Origin: Planctomycetota bacterium | Lineage (GTDB): Bacteria > Planctomycetota > UBA1135 > UBA2386 | DNA: 60,497 nt | Assembly (NCBI GenBank): GCA_020848735.1 | Contig: JADLHO010000030.1 | Coordinates: 1 to 60,497, forward strand | Reading direction: 5' to 3' | Part shown: positions 7,200 through 16,369 of the stretch, in pieces | How positions within the stretch are numbered: position 1 is the stretch's first letter | Layout of the letters: each line of letters starts with the position of its first letter | Position numbers and translations under genes: made by a program | Notes under the pieces: generated by a model | Seen by the model: only the letters and a program-made list of their open reading frames with translations | Database searches by the model: none | Told to the model about the DNA's origin: nothing

Positions 7200-8366
7200 A
7201 TGCAACGGATCCTGTTCGTGGACGATGAACCGCGCGTTCTCGGGGGGCTGCGACGCATGCTGCTCCCGATCGCGAACGAGTGGGCCATGGAGTTCGTCGA
7301 CTCCGCCGCGGCGGCGCTCACGCTGCTGCGGGAACGGTCGTTCGACGTGGTCGTCTCCGACCTCCGCATGCCCGGCATGGACGGCGCCACGCTGCTCCGC
7401 GAGGTCAAGCGGATCGATCCGAAGGTCGTCCGCATCGCGCTCTCCGGGCACGCCGATCGCGAGCTGGCGCTCCGCGCCGTGCAGGTCACGCATCGCTTCC
7501 TCACGAAGCCCTGCGACGCGACGCAGCTGCGGAGCGTGGTGCAGCGCGCCTGTCGCCTCCAGAACACCATCCACGCGCCGGCGATCCGCGAACTCGTCGG
7601 CGCGGTGACCTCCTTGCCCGCCTTGCCCGAGGTGCACCGCGAGCTCACCGAGGCCCTGAGCGACGGCGAGCCATCGATCGAGCACGTCGCCCAGATCATC
7701 GAGAAGGACCCGGCGATCGCGAGCAAGGCGCTGCAGATCGTGAACTCGAGCCTGTTCGGGCTCGCGCGCAACGTCACCGACATCCGCACGGCCGCGAGCC
7801 TGCTCGGCATCGACGCGATCCAGCACCTCGCCTTCACGGCCGGCATCTTCGAGGAGTTGCGCGAGGGTGGCATGCTCACGCACGACGCCCTCGTCGCGCA
7901 CCGCGTGCACATCGAGCTGATGACCCGCGTGGCGACCAGCATCCTCCCGGATCGCGCGGACCGCGCGCTCTGCGTCACGACCTGCCTGCTCCACGACATC
8001 GGCGAGCTCATCGTGCCCGCGGCAACCCTGTCGGCGCTGACGAACGCGGTCGACGCGACGCAGGCCCACGCCGAGATCGGCGGTGCCCTGCTCGATCTGT
8101 GGGGGCTCCCGCACTCGATCTGCGAGGTCGTGACCTACCACCACCGCCCGTCCCGCGTCCGCGTCGCGGAGCTGGACGTCCTCGGGGCCGTGCACATCTC
8201 CGATGCCCTGGCCCACGCCAGCCAACACGCGGAGACCCCTGAAGGCGTGCTCGATCGCGCCGACTTCGACCTCGAGTACCTCAGCGATCTCGAGGTCGAG
8301 GACCGGCTCCTCGATTGGGCACGACGCACCCTCGAATCCGCATTGATCACGGTAGACGAATCATGA
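7200..8366 (+). CDS. Response regulator with HDOD output domain
   Basis: 388 residues. Residues 1-120 are a full receiver: the acidic pair D8-D9, phospho-acceptor D54 in VVSDLRMPGMDG, and the switch lysine in FLTKPCD. Residues about 130-330 are an HDOD domain with SLPALPEVHRELTEAL, IIEKDPAIASKALQIVNS and LLHDIGELIVP. HDOD proteins are non-enzymatic relatives of HD phosphohydrolases and often act in signalling or motility control. The stop overlaps the start of the next receiver gene (ATGA). The direct kinase partner is probably the histidine kinase at 9615. Location next to a type IV pilus operon suggests control of pilus function, which is inference. Confidence 0.85.
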   Translation: MQRILFVDDEPRVLGGLRRMLLPIANEWAMEFVDSAAAALTLLRERSFDVVVSDLRMPGMDGATLLREVKRIDPKVVRIALSGHADRELALRAVQVTHRFLTKPCDATQLRSVVQRACRLQNTIHAPAIRELVGAVTSLPALPEVHRELTEALSDGEPSIEHVAQIIEKDPAIASKALQIVNSSLFGLARNVTDIRTAASLLGIDAIQHLAFTAGIFEELREGGMLTHDALVAHRVHIELMTRVATSILPDRADRALCVTTCLLHDIGELIVPAATLSALTNAVDATQAHAEIGGALLDLWGLPHSICEVVTYHHRPSRVRVAELDVLGAVHISDALAHASQHAETPEGVLDRADFDLEYLSDLEVEDRLLDWARRTLESALITVDES

Positions 8367-9583
8367 CGACGATCGCGAACGGCCCGAACCCGGGCTCGAC
8401 CCCTCCGCGCGAGACCGATGCGCGCATCCTGCTGGTTGACGACGACCCTCTCCTCCTCGAGTGCCTACGCCGTGTCCACGGCGCGAGCTTCGACATCGTC
8501 ACGGCGCAGGGTGGGCGCGCGGCGCTCCGCGTTCTCGAGCTCGATGGTCCGTTCGCGGTCGTCGTCGTCGATCGGCAGATGCCGGAGATGGACGGCGTGA
8601 AGGTGCTCGAGCAGCTGCGTCGCATCTGCCCGGACACCGTGCGCATCATGCTGACCGGGCAGGCGGACATCGACTCCGCCATCCAGGCCGTGAACCGCGG
8701 CGAGGTCTTCCGCTTCCTCACGAAGCCCTGCGCACGCGAGGACTTCGAGGGTGCGCTCGAGGCGGCGATCCGGCAGTACCGCCTGCAGCGGGCCGAGCGC
8801 GACCTGCTCGAGAAGACGCTGCGGGGCAGCGTGCAGGTGCTGGTCGACGTGTTGTCGCTCGTGGCGCCGACCGCCTTCGCCCGAGCCAATCGCGTGCACC
8901 GCTACGTCGCGCGGATCGCACGGCGCATGCAGCTCCTCAACGCCTGGCAGTACGAGACGGCGGCCCTGCTCTCGCAGATCGGCTACGTCGCGTTGCCCCG
9001 CCGGACGATCGAGCACCTCGAGTCCGGCGCGACGTTGTCGCCCGCCGAGGCCGACATGGTGCGTCGCCACCCGTTGCTCGCCCGCGACGTGCTCTGCGCC
9101 ATCCCCCGCCTGGAGAAGGTCGCCGCGATCCTGGCCGTCGCCGCGGGTGTCGAGGACGCCGACGAGTGGTCGATCACGAGCGACGTGCGCATCGGTGCGC
9201 GGGTGCTCGCGGTCGCGCTCGAGTTCGACCGGCTCGTCTCGGCCGGGATCGCCCAGTCGGCGGCGATCGCGGATCTCGAGTCGCGCAACACGTCGTTCGA
9301 CCGCGACGTCGTCGCCACGCTCAACGAGGTCCTTCCCGAGCTGAACCAGCCCGGAGTCCGCACCATCGAGGTCGGGGAGCTCGAGGACGGCTGGTTCCTC
9401 GCCCACGACCTCGTGTCGCTCGCGGGCGATCTCGTCGCGCGGCGTGGCCAGGAGATCACGCACCACCTCCGCGCTCGCATCGAGAACCACGTCGCCCTCG
9501 GCGAGCTGCCGGAGGACCTGCTGCTGCGGGTCGCGGAGAACCCCGAGCTGCGCGAACCCTCGTTGGCCGTGGCCCCCGATTGA
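8363..9583 (+). CDS. Response regulator with degenerate HD/HD-GYP-like domain
   Basis: 406 residues. The receiver (about 20-135) is intact, with D26-D27-D28, phospho-acceptor D70 in VVVDRQMPEMDG and FLTKPCA. A helical stretch with QRAERDLLEKTL links to a domain arranged like RpfG-type HD-GYP. The metal-binding histidine-aspartate is missing: the family's LLHDIGK position reads LLSQIGYVALP, and no GYP loop is seen. Later histidines (for example MVRRHPLLARDVL) still align with the fold. A cyclic-di-GMP phosphodiesterase activity is therefore unlikely; a scaffold or sensor role fits better. The gene starts within the stop of the HDOD gene and ends 31 bases before the kinase. Confidence 0.75.
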   Translation: MTTIANGPNPGSTPPRETDARILLVDDDPLLLECLRRVHGASFDIVTAQGGRAALRVLELDGPFAVVVVDRQMPEMDGVKVLEQLRRICPDTVRIMLTGQADIDSAIQAVNRGEVFRFLTKPCAREDFEGALEAAIRQYRLQRAERDLLEKTLRGSVQVLVDVLSLVAPTAFARANRVHRYVARIARRMQLLNAWQYETAALLSQIGYVALPRRTIEHLESGATLSPAEADMVRRHPLLARDVLCAIPRLEKVAAILAVAAGVEDADEWSITSDVRIGARVLAVALEFDRLVSAGIAQSAAIADLESRNTSFDRDVVATLNEVLPELNQPGVRTIEVGELEDGWFLAHDLVSLAGDLVARRGQEITHHLRARIENHVALGELPEDLLLRVAENPELREPSLAVAPD

Positions 9584-9614
9584 GCGCGTCCCGCAACCCG
9601 TCGAGCGACCGCAG

Positions 9615-10877
9615 ATGGACCCAGAGTGCCCGGTGAATCTCCTGATCGACCCTTCGCTCGAGTTGGCGAGGCCCGTCGTCGCCGCGGCGCCGATGCAGGC
9701 CGGTGCCGGGGTGCGGCTCGAGGTCCCCGAACTCGCCGCGGCGCTCGCGCCGCTGCCCCTCTTCCTGATCGTGCTCGACGGATCCGGACGCGTGATCTCC
9801 TGGAGCGATCGCGCCGGCGATGAACTCGGCATCTCACGGGAGTCGGCGTTCGGTCAGCGCCTGCAGGAGCTCGGGGCGAGCGGCGTCATCGAGCACCTGG
9901 GTTGGTTGTCGATCGTGGCCCTCGCGGAACCGGGACAGGTGATCACCGACGCGGTGGAGCTCGCGCATGGGACGAAGAAGCGCCTGCTGCGCATGTCGGC
10001 CTGGTCGCTGCGGGACCGCAGCGCGGTGTTCATCACGCCCGCGGACCCCTGTCCCCGTTGCGCCGCCTCGACGCTCGACTTCAGCAGTCGGAAGCTCGAG
10101 GCGATCGGTCAGCTCGCCGCCGGCATCGCGCACGAGATCAACACGCCGATGCAGTACGTGTCGGACAACAACTCGTTCCTCCGCGACACGGTGGCCGCGC
10201 TCTTCGACGCCCTGCAGCCCGTCCTCGACCTGCGCCGCGACTCCCAGGCGGCGGGTCTGGTGGGCGAGTTGAGGACGCGGATCGCGGCGATCGCCGGTCC
10301 GAAGCTGCGCGAGGAGGTCGAGCGGGCCTTCGCCGACGTGGGCTACGGCATCGAGCGCGTCGTGAGCATCGTCCGGGCGATGAAGGTCTTCGCGCACCCG
10401 GATGGCGACCGCATGGAGCAGGTCGATCTCAACGCGGTGGTGGAGAGCACGGTGACGATCAGCGCGAACGAGTGGAAGTACGACGCCGAGCTCCGCACCG
10501 AGTTCGAGGTGTCGCCGATCACCGTGCGTGGCAACCGCGGCCAGCTGTCCCAGGTCCTGCTCAACCTGATCGTCAACGCGGTGCACGCCATCCAGGACCG
10601 CCCCGACCGCAAGGGCCGGGGGCACATCGTGGTGCGCACGCGCAAGGTGAAGACCGGCGTCGAGCTCAGCGTCGAGGACGACGGGTGCGGCATCGAGGCG
10701 TCGATCCGCGAGCGGATCTTCGAGCCGTTCTTCACGACCAAGGATGTCGGGCGGGGGACCGGTCAGGGACTGAGCCTCGTCCGCTCGATCGTCGTCGACC
10801 GCCACCGGGGCACGATCGACATCACGAGCCAGCCCGGTCAGGGCTCGACGTTCCGTCTGTTCCTGCCGACCGGGTGA
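9615..10877 (+). CDS. PAS-sensor histidine kinase
   Basis: 420 residues with no membrane segment, so a cytoplasmic kinase. A PAS-like region covers about 45-150 (LFLIVLDGSGRVISWSDRAG). A CPRC pair lies before the HisKA helix. The phospho-accepting H173 is in AAGIAHEINTPMQYV. The ATPase domain shows the N box (LLNLIVNAVHAI), the G1 box VEDDGCGI, the F box IFEPFFTTK, and GRGTGQGLSL. It is a typical orphan kinase for the receivers encoded just upstream. The start codon is uncertain: a GTG at 9632 is out of frame and ATG 9615 is the best candidate. Its last 56 bases overlap the convergent hybrid kinase gene. Confidence 0.85.
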   Translation: MDPECPVNLLIDPSLELARPVVAAAPMQAGAGVRLEVPELAAALAPLPLFLIVLDGSGRVISWSDRAGDELGISRESAFGQRLQELGASGVIEHLGWLSIVALAEPGQVITDAVELAHGTKKRLLRMSAWSLRDRSAVFITPADPCPRCAASTLDFSSRKLEAIGQLAAGIAHEINTPMQYVSDNNSFLRDTVAALFDALQPVLDLRRDSQAAGLVGELRTRIAAIAGPKLREEVERAFADVGYGIERVVSIVRAMKVFAHPDGDRMEQVDLNAVVESTVTISANEWKYDAELRTEFEVSPITVRGNRGQLSQVLLNLIVNAVHAIQDRPDRKGRGHIVVRTRKVKTGVELSVEDDGCGIEASIRERIFEPFFTTKDVGRGTGQGLSLVRSIVVDRHRGTIDITSQPGQGSTFRLFLPTG

Positions 10878-12117
10878 TGCTCGGGCGCGTCCCCGGCCCG
10901 TGCAGCTTCACGGCGATCGTCGTCGCGTCACCGGATTGCGGCGCGAGCTGCATCGCGGGGCCCGCGACCGGCAGCACGAGCACGAAGGTCGTGCCGCCAT
11001 TCGGGCGCGAGAGCACATCGATCCCGCCACCATGTGCGGTGACCGCGGAGCGGCAGAAGGTCAGGCCGAGACCGATGGACCGCGAGCGCGCGTCGCCGCC
11101 GGCCTCGTGACTCGCCGCCCCGTCGCTCGCCAGCGCGCTGCGGAGGCGGGCGAGCTTCTCGGGGTCGAGCCCCGCGCCGTGGTCTTCGATCTCGATCCGC
11201 GCCGACGGGCCGTCTCGCGCGACGCGCACGACGGGATCGCCGCTGCCCGGGGCGTGGTCGGCGACGTTGAGCAGGAGGTTGGCGAGGGCGCGCCCCAGCA
11301 GGCGACGATCGCCGATGATGCGACAGGGCTGTCCCTCGAGCGTGGTGCACTCGAGTCCGCGGATGCCGCGCATCGTCTCGATGACGCCGCCGGCGACCTC
11401 GACCAGGTCGTGCGAGCCGAGCTCGAGCCGGAGATCGCCGACATCGAGCCACTCGACGTCGAGCACGTCGGAGATCAGCGCCGCCATCGTGTCGGCGGCG
11501 GTCAGCGCCGCCTGGAGCTGGGTTCGCTGCGGCAGGGTGGTCTCGCCCCAGTGGCCCCGCGAGAGGAGTTGCAGGCGTCCATGGATGCTCAGCAACGGGG
11601 CTCGCAGGTCGTGGACGATCATCGCGATCAGGGAGCGTCGCGACGCCGCGAGTTCCTGCTGTCGAGCGACGCTCTCGCGCAGCTGTTCCTGCTTCGAGGC
11701 GAACTTCAGCCGCGCGCGGTTCAGGGCGACGTGGACCCGGGCGCGGGCCTGGAGCTCCTCGGTCTGGAACGGCTTGATGACGTAGTCGACCGCGCCGCTG
11801 CGGAAGGCCCGCAGGCGCGACTCGAGGTCCGCCATCCCGCTGATGAAGAGGATCGGGAGCTCGCGCGTGCGGTCGGTCTCGTGGATCGCGTGGCAGAGCT
11901 CGTAGCCCGACATGCCCGGCATGTTGGCATCGACGACGACGAGATCGGGCAGGCGCTCGGCCATCGCCGCGAGCGTGCTCGCACCGTCGCGGAACTGCAC
12001 GACCTCGTGACCCGCGGCGCTCAGGATCTCGGCGACGAGCCAGAGGTCGGGCACCGAGTCGTCGACCGCGTACACGAGCCCCCGTTCCCACTCGTCATGG
12101 GCGAGCGGGTCGTTCAT
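10822..12117 (-). CDS. Receiver-histidine kinase hybrid
   Basis: 431 residues. An N-terminal receiver (about 15-135) has D19-D20 and phospho-acceptor D63 in VVVDANMPGMSG, and the switch lysine in YVIKPFQ. A coiled-coil linker rich in Arg/Gln joins it to a HisKA domain with H169 in IAMIVHDLRAPLLSI. The ATPase domain has LANLLLNVADHA, IEDHGAGLDP and GLGLTFCRSAV. This order (receiver first, kinase last) is that of signal-integrating kinases that are themselves phosphorylated. It is transcribed against the PAS kinase, and the two coding regions overlap tail to tail by 56 bases. The phosphate probably moves among the proteins of this cluster. Confidence 0.85.
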   Translation of the reverse strand: MNDPLAHDEWERGLVYAVDDSVPDLWLVAEILSAAGHEVVQFRDGASTLAAMAERLPDLVVVDANMPGMSGYELCHAIHETDRTRELPILFISGMADLESRLRAFRSGAVDYVIKPFQTEELQARARVHVALNRARLKFASKQEQLRESVARQQELAASRRSLIAMIVHDLRAPLLSIHGRLQLLSRGHWGETTLPQRTQLQAALTAADTMAALISDVLDVEWLDVGDLRLELGSHDLVEVAGGVIETMRGIRGLECTTLEGQPCRIIGDRRLLGRALANLLLNVADHAPGSGDPVVRVARDGPSARIEIEDHGAGLDPEKLARLRSALASDGAASHEAGGDARSRSIGLGLTFCRSAVTAHGGGIDVLSRPNGGTTFVLVLPVAGPAMQLAPQSGDATTIAVKLHGPGTRPSITRSAGTDGTSSPDRAGS

Positions 12118-12291
12118 TCACCCTCCTCCATGGACGGGATGTCGGACCAGGCCAAGTGTCGCGGCCCGCCGACCCTGGGGAGATCGCGGGTCGCTTTGGA
12201 CATGATGCATTCGTCGTCACGGCGCCGCTCTCGAGGCCGTGACAGCGTGAATTCGGGGCAGGCGGGAGCCGATAGTCATCAGGTGAAGCGG

Positions 12292-13200
12292 ATGAACCAA
12301 GACCCGTCCCTCAGGAATTCTGCGGAGCGCACGGCGGACGATGCTCCTGCCGACGGACCGACCGGTCCGGCGAGCGAGATGGCACGAGGATCGAACTTCG
12401 GTGCCGAGGCCCGGGAACGGCGGGTGCTCGTCGTCGACGATCAACCGGAGCACGTCGAGCTCGCGGTGACCGCACTCCGGGGTGGAGGACTCCCGGCGGT
12501 CGGGGTCACGAGCGTCGCCGACGCGTTGGCGATCCTCGAGCGGGAGACCCTCGCGTGCGCGATCCTCGACATCCGGATGCCGGGCAACGAGGACCTCGCG
12601 TTCGTCGAACGCATCGCCTCGATCGACGGCACCCTGCCGGTCCTGCTGCTGACCGGACACCCGTCCTACGAGACGGCGCGGCGGGGCGTGGATCTCTCGG
12701 TCGCGGCGTATCTCACAAAACCCTTCGACGTCGATGAACTGGTCGGGCGGGTGCGCCAGGCGATCCGCCACGGCGTGATCGCAAGGGGCGTCTATCGGGC
12801 CAGGGAGGCGGCGGACGGACTCGCGGACGAGCTGGCCGACGTGGCCGGGGTCCAGGACGAGACCGACGGGCTCGGCGTCCTGCGGACCACGGATCGCATC
12901 GTCGGGGCGAGCCTCGGGGCCGTGACCACGGCGATGCGCCACCTCGCCGAGGTGGTCGATGCCTGCCTCGACCGCGCCCACTCCCCGAGCATCGGCCCCT
13001 CGCCGACGCGCCCGCTGAACGTGCCCTCGTCGGACTCGCTGCTCGGCGCGCTCAAGGCGACCATCGACACCCTCGAGCGCACGAAGAGCGCCTTCAAGTC
13101 GAAGGAGATCGCCGCGCTGCGCCGCAACCTCGAGGGCGTGGTGCGGAACTTCGAGGCCCGCCAGCTCATCGCGCGCAAGCACCCGTCGGGCCTCGCCTGA
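12292..13200 (+). CDS. Receiver-domain protein with helical C-terminal tail
   Basis: 302 residues. A disordered Ser/Asp-rich N-terminus (1-42) precedes a receiver at 43-160 with D49-D50, phospho-acceptor D93 in AILDIRMPGNED and the lysine in YLTKPFDVDEL. The C-terminal 140 residues are helical and contain no HTH, enzyme or kinase motif. They end with a charged helix, TKSAFKSKEIAALRRNLEG. The gene is divergent from the hybrid kinase and lies 249 bases before pilT, so it may report to the pilus motor. The chosen ATG (12292) has an AGG about nine bases ahead; in-frame ATGs further upstream are possible. Confidence 0.7.
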   Translation: MNQDPSLRNSAERTADDAPADGPTGPASEMARGSNFGAEARERRVLVVDDQPEHVELAVTALRGGGLPAVGVTSVADALAILERETLACAILDIRMPGNEDLAFVERIASIDGTLPVLLLTGHPSYETARRGVDLSVAAYLTKPFDVDELVGRVRQAIRHGVIARGVYRAREAADGLADELADVAGVQDETDGLGVLRTTDRIVGASLGAVTTAMRHLAEVVDACLDRAHSPSIGPSPTRPLNVPSSDSLLGALKATIDTLERTKSAFKSKEIAALRRNLEGVVRNFEARQLIARKHPSGLA

Positions 13201-13449
13201 CGAGCCGGCCGCGATCGATCGGGGTCTGAGTGCCGCGCCGGCCGCGGTCTCCCCCGGGCGCTCCTCGTCGGCCGTTCCGGCGCGGAGCCGGTGTGGACTC
13301 GCGACCCTTCGCCGCGTCGCGAAGCGGGACGGCCTTGCGATGGGCGCTGCGCCATTCAATCCGCCGGGTGGGGCCAGCCGATACCAGTCGCGGTCCCGTG
13401 GGGCGTCCCGGGGCCAATGAGCGTCCAGGAGGCGCGAGCACGAGTGGCC

Positions 13450-14538
13450 ATGGTGTCGATGGAAGAGCTCCTCAACCTGATGGTCCAGAGGGGCGGGTCG
13501 GACCTGCACCTGTCGGTGGGGAGTCCGCCGAAGATCCGCATCGACGGGCGACTCGTCGACACGGAACACGATCCGTTGTCGCCCGAGCTGACCAAGAAGC
13601 TCGTGTATTCGGTCCTGTCTCCGGACCAGGTCGCGAAGTTCGAGAAGACGCTCGAGATCGACTTCTCCTTCGGAGTCGCCCATCTCGGCCGCTTCCGCAC
13701 CAACGCCTTCGTGCAGCGCAGCACGATCGCCGCGGTGATGCGCGTCATCCCCTACGAGGTCTACGACTTCGAGCAGATCGGGATGCCGCGTGCGGTGTGC
13801 GAGCAGATCTGCGACCTGCCCAAGGGCCTCGTGCTCTGCACGGGTGCGACGGGCTCGGGCAAGTCGACGACGCTCGCCTCGCTCGTCGACCACATCAACG
13901 AGACGCGGCACGGGCACATCGTCACGGTCGAGGATCCGATCGAGTTCCTCCACCGCAACAAGCGCTGCCTCGTCAACCAGCGTGAGGTCGGCGGCGATAC
14001 CCACGGCTTCCGGGAGGCGCTGCGCTCGGTCCTGCGCCAGGACCCCGACATCGTCCTCATCGGTGAGCTGCGCGACCTCGAGACCATCGAGGCGGCGCTC
14101 ACGCTCGCCGAGACCGGACACCTGACGTTCGCGACGCTGCACACGTCGGACGCGGTGCAGACGATGAACCGCATCGTCGACGTCTTCCCGTCGCACCAGC
14201 AGCAGCAGATCCGGACCATGTTGTCGTTCACGCTGCAGGCGGTGATCTGCCAGCAGCTGATCCCGCGCGCCCACGGCAAGGGGCGCGCGCTCGCGGCGGA
14301 GATCCTGCTGGTCAATCCGGCGGTGCGGGCGCTGATCCGCGACAACAAGGCCCACCAGATCCAGTCGTTGATCCAGACCGGCGGCAAGTCCGGCATGAAG
14401 ACGATGGCGCAGTCCATCTTCGACCTCTACCGGGCGGGAGTGATCACCGGTGAGGAGGCCTACCACGCGGCGCCGGATCCCGCGGACTTCTCGCGCCTCA
14501 TGCAACGCAGCACGAGTCCGACGACGACCGATCGATGA
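13450..14538 (+). CDS. pilT: Type IV pilus retraction ATPase
   Basis: 362 residues, the usual PilT length. The N-terminal domain opens MEELLNLMVQRGGSDLHLSVG. Walker A is GATGSGKSTT from residue 132, the Asp box is VEDPIEF, Walker B is PDIVLIGELRD, and the His box is HLTFATLHTSDA. The PilT-type ending KAHQIQSLIQTGGKSGMKTM separates it from PilB. The hexameric ATPase works at the inner membrane and depolymerises pilin. A GTG at 13444 lies 11 bases after AGGAGG (13427-13432) and could be the true start, adding two residues. The stop overlaps the pilB start (ATGA), so retraction and extension motors are translationally coupled. Confidence 0.93.
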   Translation: MVSMEELLNLMVQRGGSDLHLSVGSPPKIRIDGRLVDTEHDPLSPELTKKLVYSVLSPDQVAKFEKTLEIDFSFGVAHLGRFRTNAFVQRSTIAAVMRVIPYEVYDFEQIGMPRAVCEQICDLPKGLVLCTGATGSGKSTTLASLVDHINETRHGHIVTVEDPIEFLHRNKRCLVNQREVGGDTHGFREALRSVLRQDPDIVLIGELRDLETIEAALTLAETGHLTFATLHTSDAVQTMNRIVDVFPSHQQQQIRTMLSFTLQAVICQQLIPRAHGKGRALAAEILLVNPAVRALIRDNKAHQIQSLIQTGGKSGMKTMAQSIFDLYRAGVITGEEAYHAAPDPADFSRLMQRSTSPTTTDR

Positions 14539-16247
14539 TCCAGTTCACCCGAAAGCTGCGCGCGATCCTCGAGCGAGCCGGCAAGCTCGACGCCGAGAAG
14601 GCGGACGCGCTCGTCACGACCGCACGCCAGGACAAGCGCCCGTTCAGCGAGGTCCTCGTCAAGAACGGCGTCGTCACCGAGGCCGAACTGCTCGCCCTGA
14701 TCGGCGCCGCGGCCAACGTGCCGCCGATCAACCTCGAGCGCGTGCAGGTCAATCCCGATGTCCTCGGCGACGTGCCGGTCGAGGTCGCGCGGCAGTTCAA
14801 GATCTTCCCGATCGACAAGATCGGGTCGATCCTGACGGTCGCGGTCGCCAACCCGTTCGACGTGCTGAAGCTCGACGACGTCCGCATCCGCACGGGCTGC
14901 GACCTCCGTCCGGTGGTCAGCACGGAGGAGGCCATCGAGCGTCGCATCGAGCAGGCCTACAAGTCCGAGCAAGAGTCGCTCAGCGACATGATGAACGAGC
15001 TCGGCGAGGCCGGGGACATCGAGCTCAAGGAGCAGGACAACAACGACGAGGGCATGGACCTCGCGGCGATCAACGACGAGGCGTCGCCCGTCGTCAAGAT
15101 CGTCAACAAGCTGGTCGCGGACGCGTGCACGAGCGGAGTCAGCGACATCCACATCGAGCCGTTCGAGAAGAAGGTCATCGTCCGCTACCGCCGTGACGGC
15201 TGCCTCGTCGAGGTGATGCAGCTCCCGAAGGGGATGCAGAACAACCTGACGTCGCGCATCAAGATCATGTCCAAGCTGGACATCGCCGAGAAGCAGCGGC
15301 CGCAGGACGGCAAGTTCCAGATGAAGCTCGGTCGCAAGGCGATCGACTTCCGCGTGTCCATCCTCCCGGTCGTCTGGGGGGAGAAGACCGTCATGCGCAT
15401 CCTCGACTCGAGCAACCTCGCCCTCGACATCAAGTCGCTGGGCTTCGAGTCGAAGTCGATGGAGGACTACCTGTGGGCCGTCGAGCGCCCCTACGGGATG
15501 ATCCTCGTGACGGGCCCCACGGGGTCGGGCAAGTCCACGACCCTCTATTCGGCGGTCAACCACATCAAGGACCCCGAGATCAACCTGGTCACGGTCGAGG
15601 ACCCGGTCGAGTACACGATCGAGGGCATCAACCAGGTGCCCGTCAATCCGAAGCGCGGTCTCACCTTCGCGGGTGCGCTGCGCTCGATCCTGCGTCAGGA
15701 CCCCGACGTCGTCCTGCTGGGCGAGATCCGCGATGCGGAGACCCTCGAGATCGCGGTGAAGGCCGCACTCACGGGCCACCTCGTGCTGAGCACGCTCCAC
15801 ACCAACGACGCCGTCGCGACCATCTCGCGCATGGTCGACATGGGCATGGATCCGTTCATGGTCGCCAGCTCGACCATCCTGATCTGCGCCCAGCGACTCG
15901 CGCGCAAGCTCTGCGTGCACTGCAAGGTGCCGGCCGAGCTGCCGAAGCAGGCGTACCTCGACGCCGGTTGCACCGAGGCGGAACTCGCCAGGCCGGAGAA
16001 CCAGCTCTTCAAGCCGGTGGGGTGCTCGCGGTGCAGCAACGGCTACAAGGGCCGCTTCGCGATCCTCGAGACCCTGCGCATGACGGATCCCATCCGGCGC
16101 ATGGTCATCGAGCGGCGCCCGGGACAGGACATCAAGGCGCTCGCGCTCAGCGAGGGAATGCTGACGCTGCGCCGCTGCGGACTGCTCAACGTCATGCGCG
16201 GCGTGACGAGTCTCGAAGAGGTCGAGCGGTCGACGATGGCCGATTGA
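14535..16247 (+). CDS. pilB: Type IV pilus assembly (extension) ATPase
   Basis: 570 residues. The N-terminal MshEN/GspE_N-like domain (about 1-150) includes LLALIGAAANVPPINLERV and the segment FKIFPIDKIG. The motor domain has Walker A GPTGSGKSTT from residue 327, the Asp box VEDPVEYTIEGI, Walker B DVVLLGEIRD and the His box HLVLSTLHTND. The zinc-binding tetracysteine is present, with C460/C463 and C497/C500. This domain order is PilB/GspE, and the company of pilT and a pilin makes PilB the better call. It powers pilus extension with PilC. Cyclic-di-GMP binding by the N-terminal domain is known in some relatives and was not testable here. Confidence 0.92.
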   Translation: MIQFTRKLRAILERAGKLDAEKADALVTTARQDKRPFSEVLVKNGVVTEAELLALIGAAANVPPINLERVQVNPDVLGDVPVEVARQFKIFPIDKIGSILTVAVANPFDVLKLDDVRIRTGCDLRPVVSTEEAIERRIEQAYKSEQESLSDMMNELGEAGDIELKEQDNNDEGMDLAAINDEASPVVKIVNKLVADACTSGVSDIHIEPFEKKVIVRYRRDGCLVEVMQLPKGMQNNLTSRIKIMSKLDIAEKQRPQDGKFQMKLGRKAIDFRVSILPVVWGEKTVMRILDSSNLALDIKSLGFESKSMEDYLWAVERPYGMILVTGPTGSGKSTTLYSAVNHIKDPEINLVTVEDPVEYTIEGINQVPVNPKRGLTFAGALRSILRQDPDVVLLGEIRDAETLEIAVKAALTGHLVLSTLHTNDAVATISRMVDMGMDPFMVASSTILICAQRLARKLCVHCKVPAELPKQAYLDAGCTEAELARPENQLFKPVGCSRCSNGYKGRFAILETLRMTDPIRRMVIERRPGQDIKALALSEGMLTLRRCGLLNVMRGVTSLEEVERSTMAD

Positions 16248-16309
16248 CGGCCGTGACCGTCACGAAGGACGACGACAGGATCCGATGAGGGAAGCGAATC
16301 AACGATCTT

Positions 16310-16327
16310 GACGGCCTCTTGGCCGTC
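16310..16327 (+). other. Hairpin in the pilB-pilC gap
   Basis: A perfect 7-bp stem, GACGGCC-TCTT-GGCCGTC, lies 62 bases after the pilB stop and 43 bases before the pilC start. No T-run follows, so it is more likely an RNA stability or attenuation element than a full terminator. The stop region of pilB carries a second, shorter GACGG/CCGTC repeat. Confidence 0.45.
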
Positions 16328-16369
16328 GGGATCGGACGGAGCGAGTCAACGGGGGAGATCGAGCAAACC

